From Variovorax sp. Root473 (GTDB taxonomy: Bacteria; Pseudomonadota; Gammaproteobacteria; Burkholderiales; Burkholderiaceae_C), in the NCBI RefSeq assembly GCF_001426505.1, contig NZ_LMEV01000003.1, positions 7,955-62,335 on the forward strand: a stretch of DNA of 54,381 bases, given 5' to 3'. The notes below the pieces were generated by a model. The model made no database searches, was not told the origin of the DNA, and saw only the letters and a list, made by a program, of their open reading frames with translations. Position numbers and translations under genes: made by a program. Of the stretch, positions 1-7,350 are shown piece after piece (the stretch's first letter is position 1; every line of letters begins with the position of its first letter).

Positions 1-132
1 CTGTTCGGCCATGTGCTGGCCGGGCGCATCGTGAGCGAGCCGCAGCAGCGCTTCGCGCTGGCCGATGCGACCGAGGCGCACCGCGCGCTCGAAGGCCGCA
101 AGACCACCGGCGCCACCGTGCTCGTGCCCTGA
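1..132 (+). CDS. C-terminal fragment of a quinone oxidoreductase-like (MDR family) protein
   Basis: Only the last 43 codons are present; the gene begins before the window and ends at a TGA. The visible peptide ends with residues resembling ALADATEAHRALEGRKTTG followed by ATVLVP. This is the typical tail of zinc-independent NADPH:quinone reductase / MDR alcohol-dehydrogenase-like enzymes, where the segment closes the Rossmann-type nucleotide-binding lobe. Such enzymes are cytosolic and reduce quinones or enones with NADPH. The catalytic and cofactor motifs lie outside the window, so the substrate cannot be judged. The porin gene starts 38 bp downstream with its own ribosome-binding site. Confidence 0.7.
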   Translation: MFGHVLAGRIVSEPQQRFALADATEAHRALEGRKTTGATVLVP

Positions 133-170
133 GCCCCCACGAATAAACACAACGAGCAGGAGACAAGACC

Positions 171-1409
171 ATGAAGAAGAAAACCCTCATCGCCGCAGCC
201 GCCATCCTGGCCGCCGGCCCCGCCCTCGCCCAGTCGTCGCTCACGCTGTTCGGCGTGGTCGACGCGGGCGTCAGCCACTATCGCACCACGAGCAGTTCGT
301 ACAACCCACTGCGTCCGGCCGAGCTGCGCCAGAGCCAGACCGTGCTGTCGCCGTCGGGCAATGCGTCCAGCCGCATCGGCTTTCGCGGTACCGAGGACCT
401 GGGCGGCGGGCTGGCCGCGAGCTTCTGGCTGGAGGCGCCGCTGAGCAACGACACCGGCGGCGGCATCACCAACTTCGGACGCCGCTCCACGCTGAGCCTC
501 AGCGGCCCCTTCGGCGAAGTGCGCCTGGGCCGCGACTACACGGCCTCGTTCTGGAACGACGCCGTGTTCGACCCCTTCAGCGTCAACGGCGTGGGCACCA
601 ACCTGATCGCCGTGGTCAACAGCAACATCGCAGCTGCGCGCGCACTGGCCACGGGCGGCCTGCTGAACGGCGGGCTCTCGGCGGGCACCGACAGCTACCT
701 GCGCACCAGCAACGCCATCAGCTACTTCCTGCCGCCGAACCTGGGCGGCTTCTACGGCCAGGTGCAGTACGCGCTGCACGAGAACACCAAAGTCAGCAAC
801 GTGCCCGACAGCCCTTCGAAACGCGGGCGCTACGTGGGCGGGCGCATCGGCTGGGCCAGCGGCCCGGCCGACGTGGCGCTGGGCTACGGCGAGAGCACGC
901 TGGCCAGTGCCGCCGCGCAGAGCGAGAAGATCAAGAGCCTGAACGTCGGTGCCTCGTACGACTTCGGCGTGGTGAAGGTGTTCGGCGAATGGTCGCGCGT
1001 GCGGGACGTGCGCCACAGTGCCACGCCGTTCGCCAACGGCGCGCTGCATCTGAGCGACCGCTACGACGGCCTCATGGCTGGCGTGAACGTGCCGCTGGGC
1101 GCGGGCGTGGTGCGCGCATCATATGGGCGCGTGCGCTTCGTCAACGGACTGGGCCTGCCGGACGGCAATTCATCGGTCAACAAGCTGGCGCTGGGCTACG
1201 TGCACAACCTGTCGAAGCGCACGGCGCTGTACGCCTCGGTGGCGCGCATCCACATCGCCAACGGCCGCAACAACCCGACCGTGATGGGCGTGACGCCGCT
1301 GGTGCTGAGCCTGCCGGCGATCTTCCCGCAGCCTGCCTACGCGACCACGAACGGCATGCAGCCGCATCGCGCGCTGGGCTACGACGTTGGTATTCGCATG
1401 GCGTTCTGA
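171..1409 (+). CDS. General outer-membrane porin (Gram-negative porin, Burkholderiales type)
   Basis: A 412-residue protein with a Lys-rich signal peptide (MKKK, hydrophobic to about residue 20, cleaved near ALA-Q). The mature start SSLTLFGVVDAGVSHY is the hallmark first strand of betaproteobacterial trimeric porins. The C-terminus ends in GIRMAF with the terminal Phe needed for BAM recognition. A PxxFGEVRLGRDY-like segment near residue 120 matches the family's conserved region. Length fits the family (350-420 aa). It should form a passive diffusion channel in the outer membrane. The start is supported by an AGGAGA motif about 9 nt upstream. Nothing here indicates substrate preference. Confidence 0.95.
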   Translation: MKKKTLIAAAAILAAGPALAQSSLTLFGVVDAGVSHYRTTSSSYNPLRPAELRQSQTVLSPSGNASSRIGFRGTEDLGGGLAASFWLEAPLSNDTGGGITNFGRRSTLSLSGPFGEVRLGRDYTASFWNDAVFDPFSVNGVGTNLIAVVNSNIAAARALATGGLLNGGLSAGTDSYLRTSNAISYFLPPNLGGFYGQVQYALHENTKVSNVPDSPSKRGRYVGGRIGWASGPADVALGYGESTLASAAAQSEKIKSLNVGASYDFGVVKVFGEWSRVRDVRHSATPFANGALHLSDRYDGLMAGVNVPLGAGVVRASYGRVRFVNGLGLPDGNSSVNKLALGYVHNLSKRTALYASVARIHIANGRNNPTVMGVTPLVLSLPAIFPQPAYATTNGMQPHRALGYDVGIRMAF

Positions 1410-1468
1410 GCGGTTGACGACAGCGGCGGCGCCCCTGTGCCGTCGCCTCGGTGTGGCACGATCCACGG

Positions 1469-2029
1469 ATGCTTCAACCGTCCCGCCGCATCCCGTACCG
1501 CACCTGGCCGGGCGCGCTCGCGATCCTCCTGGCCATTGCCGCGTATGTGGGCGGCCTCACCTTCTGGAACAACCACACGCCCGGCAGCCGGCCGCTGCCC
1601 ACGGGCGAAACCGTGTCGGTCGGCCACGCGCGCTTCGAGCCCGCACCGGGCTGGCAGATGGACGTGTCGCGCTCGAAGGCCGGCCAGTCGCTCATGCTCT
1701 TCAAGGGCGGGCACAAGTTCCTCGTGACCACGCGCCTGTGGATCGGCGGCCCCGACGGCCCGATGGTGCGCCAGCAGCGGCTCATGGAGCGCGGCCAGGG
1801 GCTGACCATCGAAGGCGACGCGTCCGACTTCGTCACCGGATGGGGCCTGCAGGGCAAGACCTTCGCCTACTACGGCGCCAAGCTCGCCGGCCGCTTCTGG
1901 CAGGTGGTCGACACGCAGCGCCGCTCGCTGGTGCAGATCGACGTGTACGGCCCCCCCGACGGCTTCAACGAAGCACTGGCCGACGCCCGCAAGATGCTCG
2001 ACTCGATGGACCTGGAGGCACCGCTGTGA
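1469..2029 (+). CDS. Hypothetical single-pass membrane-anchored protein
   Basis: A protein of 186 residues from ATG 1469; an in-frame GTG at 1451 would add six residues. Residues about 12-32 form one hydrophobic segment after an Arg-rich N-terminus, so it is probably anchored in the inner membrane with the rest in the periplasm. The soluble part has no motif I recognise. It alternates beta-like stretches (FEPAPGWQMDVSRSKAGQSL) and ends in an acidic Leu/Met-rich helix. Its stop overlaps the GTG start of the PrsW-like protease by 4 bp, so the two are probably translationally coupled and may act together. A role as partner or substrate of the protease is inference only. Confidence 0.75.
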   Translation: MLQPSRRIPYRTWPGALAILLAIAAYVGGLTFWNNHTPGSRPLPTGETVSVGHARFEPAPGWQMDVSRSKAGQSLMLFKGGHKFLVTTRLWIGGPDGPMVRQQRLMERGQGLTIEGDASDFVTGWGLQGKTFAYYGAKLAGRFWQVVDTQRRSLVQIDVYGPPDGFNEALADARKMLDSMDLEAPL

Positions 2030-3222
2030 GCACCCCCACCGACGCCATCGCGACGCAGGAAGACGCCGACTGGCCGATCGGCACCGACTCGTTCTTCCAG
2101 CCGCAGCGCGCCGCGTTCTGGCTGCTCGCGGCGCTGATCCTCAACGGCCTGTTCTACACGGTGTCGATGTTCTCGCTGGGCTTTCGCGTGGTGCCCGTCA
2201 CGGCGCTGCTGGGGCTGCTGGTGTGGGGCGGCTACACGGCGGCATTCGTTCTGTTCTTCCGCACGCTCGACCTGCTGGAGCAGCACCCGCCCGAGGCCTA
2301 CATGCTCGCCTTTGCGTGGGGCGGGCTGGGCGCGGTGTACTTCGCGGCGCCAGCCAACATCGCCATCCAGAGCCTGTGCGCCAAGCTCGTGTCGCCGGAG
2401 TTCGTCGCGGTCTGGGGGCCAGCCATCGCGGGGCCGATCACCGAGGAATTTTTGAAGCTCGCGGGCGTGATCCTGCTGGTGCTGATCGCACGCAACCAGT
2501 TCGAAACCTACCTGTCGGTGCTGATCGTCGGCGCCATGGCCGGGCTGGGCTTCCAGGTGATCGAGAACCTGAGCTACACCGTCAACAGCGCGGTGAACTT
2601 CCCGCTCGAGAACCAGGTGTACCCCGTGCTCTACCACCTGCTGATGCGCGGGCTGCTGAGCGGCCTGTGGAGCCATGCGGCCTACACCACCATCGCCTCG
2701 TACGGCGTCGCGTGGTTCCTGCTGAACCCGCAGCGTTCGATGGCGGCGCGCATCGGCTGCGCGCTCTTCTACTTCGTGCTGGCCTGGGCCATGCACTTCA
2801 TCTGGAACTCGCCGCTGCTCGAAGACCGCTTCGAGGACGGCTTCGTCGGCATCGCGCTGCTGCTGATCGTCAAGGGCATTCCGGTGGTGATCGCCGCCGC
2901 CTTCGTCTGGCGCGCCGCCGCGCGCGAGAACGGCACGTACCTGCACGCGCTGGCCGCGTACTTCGTGCCGGAACGCGAGCTGATCCGTGACGACGAATGG
3001 GTGCGCCTGGGCGCGCCGCTGCTGCGCTACCGCGTGCGCCGCGACCTGGGCAAGGAATTCGGCCAGCGCGCCCGCCGCCTGAAGGCGCAGCTGCAGCGCG
3101 AGCAGCTGCGGCTCATCCTGAAAGCCGGCACGCACGGGCGCGGGCCGCAGACGCGACGCCATGAAGTCGCCGTGCGGCGCCTGCGAGCCGAGCTCGACCT
3201 GCTCACGCGGCCGCAGGGCTGA
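2026..3222 (+). CDS. PrsW-family intramembrane metalloprotease
   Basis: A 398-residue polytopic protein starting at GTG 2026, inside the stop of the previous gene (GTGA overlap). It carries the PrsW/CPBP-like signature: the pair ITEEFLK in a membrane helix near residue 140, GFQVIENLSYT near 175, SHAAYTT near 217, and a conserved His in AMHFIWN near 255. In the family these Glu, Asn and His residues are thought to bind the catalytic metal. About eight hydrophobic segments are visible. The last 100 residues form an Arg-rich cytosolic helix-rich tail. In Bacillus PrsW cleaves an anti-sigma factor; no anti-sigma gene is visible nearby, so the substrate is unknown. Confidence 0.85.
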   Translation: MSTPTDAIATQEDADWPIGTDSFFQPQRAAFWLLAALILNGLFYTVSMFSLGFRVVPVTALLGLLVWGGYTAAFVLFFRTLDLLEQHPPEAYMLAFAWGGLGAVYFAAPANIAIQSLCAKLVSPEFVAVWGPAIAGPITEEFLKLAGVILLVLIARNQFETYLSVLIVGAMAGLGFQVIENLSYTVNSAVNFPLENQVYPVLYHLLMRGLLSGLWSHAAYTTIASYGVAWFLLNPQRSMAARIGCALFYFVLAWAMHFIWNSPLLEDRFEDGFVGIALLLIVKGIPVVIAAAFVWRAAARENGTYLHALAAYFVPERELIRDDEWVRLGAPLLRYRVRRDLGKEFGQRARRLKAQLQREQLRLILKAGTHGRGPQTRRHEVAVRRLRAELDLLTRPQG

Positions 3223-3260
3223 GGACGAGGCACGCCGACGGAAGCCGGCGAGCCCTTCGC

Positions 3261-3980
3261 CTACTTCGCCGGCAGGTACAGCCGCGGATCGACCGCCTTG
3301 CCGCGGTAGCGGATCTCGAAGTGCAGCTTGGCGCGGCCGCCCTGTGCCGAGCCGATCTCGGCGATCTTCTGTCCACGCTGAACGCGCTGGCCCTGCTTCA
3401 CGCCCACGGTGCCCACGTTGGTGTAGATCGACATGTAGGAGCCGCCGTGGTCGACCATGATGACGCTGCCGTAGCCGCGCATCGTTTCGGTCGCGGCCAC
3501 CGAGCCGGCACCGATCGCGTGCACGGGCTCGCCGGGGCTGCCGCCAATGTCGAGGCCCTTGTTGCTGTTGCCGTTGAAGCCCGCGATGACCGCGCCTTGC
3601 GAGGGCCAGCCCCAGTCACTGCGCCGCGACGCGGGCGGCACCACGGGATCGCGTTCGCGAGGTGCGGGCGCGGGCCTGGCCTTGTCCGCGCCGCTGCTGC
3701 GCGGCGGGGGTGTTGCGGCCGCCGTGGCAGCGCCCGGCGGCACCACCCGCAGCACCTGCCCGGCTTCGAGCTGGTCGGGATCCTTGATCTGGTTCCAGCG
3801 CGCGATCTCGGCCGTCGTCCGGCCCGCACGCTGCGCGATGCGGTACAGCGTGTCGCCCGGTTGCACGACGTATTCACCGGGGCCCGCCACCGGCGCACCG
3901 GGCGTCGTGGAGCATGCGCCCACCATCAATGCCACTGCCAACGAGAGGCATGCGCCCCATCTGCCGCCTGTCACAACCAC
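3261..3980 (-). CDS. NlpD-like lipoprotein: LysM plus LytM/M23 domain
   Basis: A 239-residue predicted lipoprotein: hydrophobic N-terminus and lipobox VGAC near residue 22, then a LysM peptidoglycan-binding repeat (about 37-82; YVVQPGDTLYRIAQRAG), a Pro/Ala/Arg linker, and a C-terminal M23/LytM domain (about 120-237). The first metal ligand region reads NKGLDIGG and the last motif is KLHFEIRYRGKAVDPRLYLP. This is very close to E. coli NlpD, where the site is degenerate and the domain activates amidase AmiC rather than cutting peptidoglycan. I infer the same activator role. The GTG start at 3980 has AAAGGA 8 nt upstream. It is not in the usual surE-pcm-nlpD setting, so it may be a second paralogue. 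Confidence 0.88.
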   Translation of the reverse strand: MVVTGGRWGACLSLAVALMVGACSTTPGAPVAGPGEYVVQPGDTLYRIAQRAGRTTAEIARWNQIKDPDQLEAGQVLRVVPPGAATAAATPPPRSSGADKARPAPAPRERDPVVPPASRRSDWGWPSQGAVIAGFNGNSNKGLDIGGSPGEPVHAIGAGSVAATETMRGYGSVIMVDHGGSYMSIYTNVGTVGVKQGQRVQRGQKIAEIGSAQGGRAKLHFEIRYRGKAVDPRLYLPAK

Positions 3981-4055
3981 GCGCGAAGTCCTTTCTGAGT
4001 CTTGCGGATCGCGCGCCCCCGGGTGTCCGGGACCGCGCCTGAATACCCGGCAAGG

Positions 4056-4274
4056 CTACCAGCAGTTGTTGCGCGGACATTGCGGCTTCGGGAACAGGCC
4101 GGTGCACGGCCCGCCGCAGCTGATCTTTTCGAAGCGCTGATGAAAATCCTGGCGCTGCGCGCTGTCGATCGAGCCGACGATGGGGCTGAAAGTGTCCGGC
4201 CAGAATTCGAACCTTGACTTGAGCGGCACCAAGTCGGTGTGGACGCGAATGACCTGGGCGTTGATGTCAAGCAT
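4056..4274 (-). CDS. Small Cys-containing hypothetical ORF downstream of the DUF11 block
   Basis: A 72-codon ORF starting at ATG 4274, 80 bp after the stop of the 989-residue DUF11 gene, with GAGAGG about 9 nt upstream. The composition looks protein-like (mixed Phe, Trp, Asp and Ile). It ends in a Cys/Pro-rich tail with four cysteines (CGGPC, PQCPRNNCW). No signal peptide, membrane segment or known family is recognisable. It could be a real small gene co-transcribed with the DUF11 cluster, the remains of a longer gene, or chance. It is retained because otherwise 3981-4354 would hold nothing. Confidence 0.35.
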   Translation of the reverse strand: MLDINAQVIRVHTDLVPLKSRFEFWPDTFSPIVGSIDSAQRQDFHQRFEKISCGGPCTGLFPKPQCPRNNCW

Positions 4275-4354
4275 GGCACCGGCCTCTCATGCCTCGACCT
4301 CGCGGCATCGAATGCCCGTGACGATGGCTTCGACGGCACAGGACCGGACGCATC

Positions 4355-7324
4355 TCATTCGACCTTCACCTGGAACAACACCTCACCTGTTGCCCCCGGG
4401 GGAAGCGATCCGCTGAACTTCCAGTTCAGCCACCCGCTGCCACCGGCCGGCTGCACCTGCTCGCACCTCACCAACGGCGCCGGCCGTGGATTGGCCGGGG
4501 TGGTCTTCGCACAGGCGGTCAGGGCCGCGGGCGTCGCCCCCGCGGCTGCACCGACAAAGGCCGTGTAGGCCGGCGTTGTGTCGCTCACCGTCAGATCGCC
4601 GATCGGCGTGATGCCGTTGTTCGTGTAGGTGATCCGGTACTCCAATGTCTCACCGGACTTGGCCTGGTTGCTGAGGCCGAAGGCACCCGACTGCGTGACA
4701 TTGCGCACCTCCTTCTTCAGCTCCAGCGCACTGGACGACACCGTCGTGATGTCATGCACCGTGTAGCTGGCACTCAGGCTTGGTGCGGCATTCGTGAACG
4801 TGAAGTTCGCCCGCACCGGGCTGTTGCTGCTGTTGCCATTCTGGGCATTGGCGGGAATGAACTCCTGCATCACCACGCACACCCGCTGCCCCGCTGCGAC
4901 CGTCACCGGAACAGAAGGTGGGTAGAGCACCTGCGCCCCTCCCTGCAACGTGCCGGTGCAACCAGCGTCGGCGAAGACCTTGCCGCTCCACCCCGATATC
5001 GCCGGCGTAGCTACGGGGCCGGCAATCTCGAAGCTCACCGCGCCGCCGGTTTGCGCCACGAAGGTGTGCGCATAGGTTGCGGTGCTGCCCGGCGGCCCGC
5101 TGCGAGCGCCATCCGGCGAGAAGGTATTGAATGCCACGTCGCCGAAGTTGAGTTCGCTGCGGGCGGTGTTGTCCCAGGTGAAGGCGATGCGATCCGCCGG
5201 ATCGGTGCGCGTGTAGGTGTAGCTCTTGCCGCCGCTGCTCACGGGGCTGCCTGCAGGCAGTTGCACGGTGCCCACCGAAGCCCCCGTGGACAGGAAGCCG
5301 GCCGGCGTGCGCTCTTCGACGCACAGCCTCGCGCCCGGCGTCATCGCGAACGGCACGTCCAGGCTGTAGCGCCCGCGACCATCGGTCGCGGCGGATCCCA
5401 ACGAGGTTGTCACGCAGTCGGTCAGGCGCATGGCCACACTGCCGATGCCTGCTTCCACACCATTGACGAGCCCGTCGTTGGGCACACCGGAGCCGACCCC
5501 GCTGTCGTTGAAGACACGGCCGTTCACGACGAAGGCTGCGTCGTTGATGAAGGTGCAGAGGATGTTCGCACCGGCCACCATGCGTGTGCCCGGAATCGTC
5601 AACGTGCTGTCCTTGAGCGTGCCGAAGGCCGCGGAAGTCGCATCGGTGCAGCTCGCGCTCACCGGGCGGCTCGGCCACCCCGCAAGGGCGCGTTCCGTGA
5701 TGGTCACGGGGACTCCGGCGGTGCCGGTGATGGAATCCAGTCCTATGCCGAGCGCGCCATTGACGACAGTGATGGCTTCGCGGGACGCACTCAGACCCGT
5801 CAGCGCGAACTCGAACACATGCGTCCCGGTGACGCTGCTGCGCACGTTCTTGTAGATGCGCACCCTGGGCACGTTTGCCACCACGTTGGTGACGGGCGTG
5901 GTGGCATCGCAGCGTTGGTTCAATGCCGTCGTGCAGGCGGCGTCACCGCCGCCGCTGAGATTGGCGGTATTGGTCCCCCGGCCCGGACCGATCGCCGATG
6001 TGGGAACGTTGACGGGAATGCGGATCGAGAACGTACCCGGTGCAACGCCCGGCTCGACACGGCAGCCGGTGGTGGTGGCGCCTGCAGACGGGCAACCGGT
6101 CAGCATGCCTGTCGTGCTCCCCGCGACAAGGCTCGGTGCACCTGCCAGCGTGAGGCCAACTGGCAGCGTGTCCGCGATGAGCAGCGGCGCGGTAGTCGGC
6201 TCGTTCGCCACGGTGACTTCGACCGTGTAGAACTGCCCGCTGATGGCAGCGACCAGCGGGTTGGTGCTGGCGGTCTTGGTCGAGGTGATGGTGAGCGGTG
6301 GCGCCACGGGCGTCGTCACGGTGCTCGCGCACGCGCCGCTCGCGGTACAAGCAGGATCGCCGCCGCCGGATGCTGTCGCGGTGTTGGTCACGCTCGGAAG
6401 GGCCGCTGCCAATGGTGTCACTGGAATCACGAACGAGGCGGAACTCGTGCCGTAGGGTGCCTTGCAAGTCACGGCTTGGCCCGCGCGAGTGCAGCCGGCA
6501 GGCAGGACCCCAATGGAAAGGCTGTCGGGAAAGACGTCTCGGATGACGGTCTCTGCGACCGTCGCTACGCCAGCGGTATTGCTGTCCAACTTCAAGGTGT
6601 AACTGCTTTGCTTGCCGACAGTGAATTGGCTGGCGCTCGCCGTCTTCGTCAGCCTCAGCGACGGCTCCGGTGCCGAGAAACAGACCTGGAGAACGACTCC
6701 GTTGGTCCCCAAGCCCGCCGCTTCAGGAACAAGTCGAACCGTCTCGACAGAAGACACGCTCGCTGCATCGATTGCAGCTCGTGCTGAAGCACCGCCGCGA
6801 CCGCTTGGTGGAAACAAGGCGGCAAGGTCGCCCTCTGCGTCAACGAAAATCGGGTAAATAGTCTCGGTCCAGGCGGTCGGGTCGGGTCCGATGACATCGG
6901 CGGCCTTGAATGCATGGTGGCTTCCGTTGACTAGAACAGACACCTTTTCGCAATTGCCCGGCGCGCAATCCAGAGCCCTTACCTTCAAGAACACATTGCT
7001 GACGGGCGCCGAGAAATCGAAACGGCAGGAACTAAAGAGCCAAAGTCCATCTGGTTGCAGCGAGTCATACGGCAGCAGATTGCCGCAACCCGGACTCGCA
7101 GTACTTACATACACCCCCCCCTGGGGGTAGGTCGCCCCATTGCTCGTGCAGATTTCGGTGGCATAGGCCACCCCTGCAAAGATTGACAGTACGCTCACCA
7201 GAGGAGGAACGGCTGATCGCACGGCACGACGCATCGCGTCCAGACACCACATCCACAGCAGTCTCCAGCCCTGCAATCGTTGCGCACACTGGAATCGATC
7301 GGTCCTGGTTTCTTTGAATTCCAC
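4355..7324 (-). CDS. Exported DUF11-repeat protein with SdrD_B-like domain (about 989 aa)
   Basis: Secreted repeat protein. I chose GTG 7324 because GGGAGAAG lies just upstream; GTG 7345 or ATG 7234 are alternatives. A hydrophobic segment ending VAYA gives a signal peptide of about 60 residues. Next is a Cys-rich N-terminal domain (about 60-210), at least two DUF11 repeats with the typical LRLTKTAS and TLPVGLTLAG cores, then an SdrD_B-like beta-sandwich (about 595-720; VFNDSGVGSGVPNDG). A last DUF11 repeat ends in LPPGATGEVLFQVKVE. There is no C-terminal anchor or barrel. It starts 26 bp after the stop of the barrel gene, so the two should be co-translated. A G8 run sits near codon 70. Function is unknown; surface adhesion or stalk material is inference. 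Confidence 0.8.
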   Translation of the reverse strand: MEFKETRTDRFQCAQRLQGWRLLWMWCLDAMRRAVRSAVPPLVSVLSIFAGVAYATEICTSNGATYPQGGVYVSTASPGCGNLLPYDSLQPDGLWLFSSCRFDFSAPVSNVFLKVRALDCAPGNCEKVSVLVNGSHHAFKAADVIGPDPTAWTETIYPIFVDAEGDLAALFPPSGRGGASARAAIDAASVSSVETVRLVPEAAGLGTNGVVLQVCFSAPEPSLRLTKTASASQFTVGKQSSYTLKLDSNTAGVATVAETVIRDVFPDSLSIGVLPAGCTRAGQAVTCKAPYGTSSASFVIPVTPLAAALPSVTNTATASGGGDPACTASGACASTVTTPVAPPLTITSTKTASTNPLVAAISGQFYTVEVTVANEPTTAPLLIADTLPVGLTLAGAPSLVAGSTTGMLTGCPSAGATTTGCRVEPGVAPGTFSIRIPVNVPTSAIGPGRGTNTANLSGGGDAACTTALNQRCDATTPVTNVVANVPRVRIYKNVRSSVTGTHVFEFALTGLSASREAITVVNGALGIGLDSITGTAGVPVTITERALAGWPSRPVSASCTDATSAAFGTLKDSTLTIPGTRMVAGANILCTFINDAAFVVNGRVFNDSGVGSGVPNDGLVNGVEAGIGSVAMRLTDCVTTSLGSAATDGRGRYSLDVPFAMTPGARLCVEERTPAGFLSTGASVGTVQLPAGSPVSSGGKSYTYTRTDPADRIAFTWDNTARSELNFGDVAFNTFSPDGARSGPPGSTATYAHTFVAQTGGAVSFEIAGPVATPAISGWSGKVFADAGCTGTLQGGAQVLYPPSVPVTVAAGQRVCVVMQEFIPANAQNGNSSNSPVRANFTFTNAAPSLSASYTVHDITTVSSSALELKKEVRNVTQSGAFGLSNQAKSGETLEYRITYTNNGITPIGDLTVSDTTPAYTAFVGAAAGATPAALTACAKTTPANPRPAPLVRCEQVQPAGGSGWLNWKFSGSLPPGATGEVLFQVKVE
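7114..7121 (-). repeat. G8 homopolymer near the start of the 989-residue DUF11 gene
   Basis: Eight consecutive C on the plus strand (G8 in the coding strand) about 70 codons after the start, just after the signal peptide. A slip would abolish almost the whole protein. The gene is in frame here. Confidence 0.9.
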
Positions 7325-7350
7325 TTTTCTTCTCCCGTTGATCACCCAGG

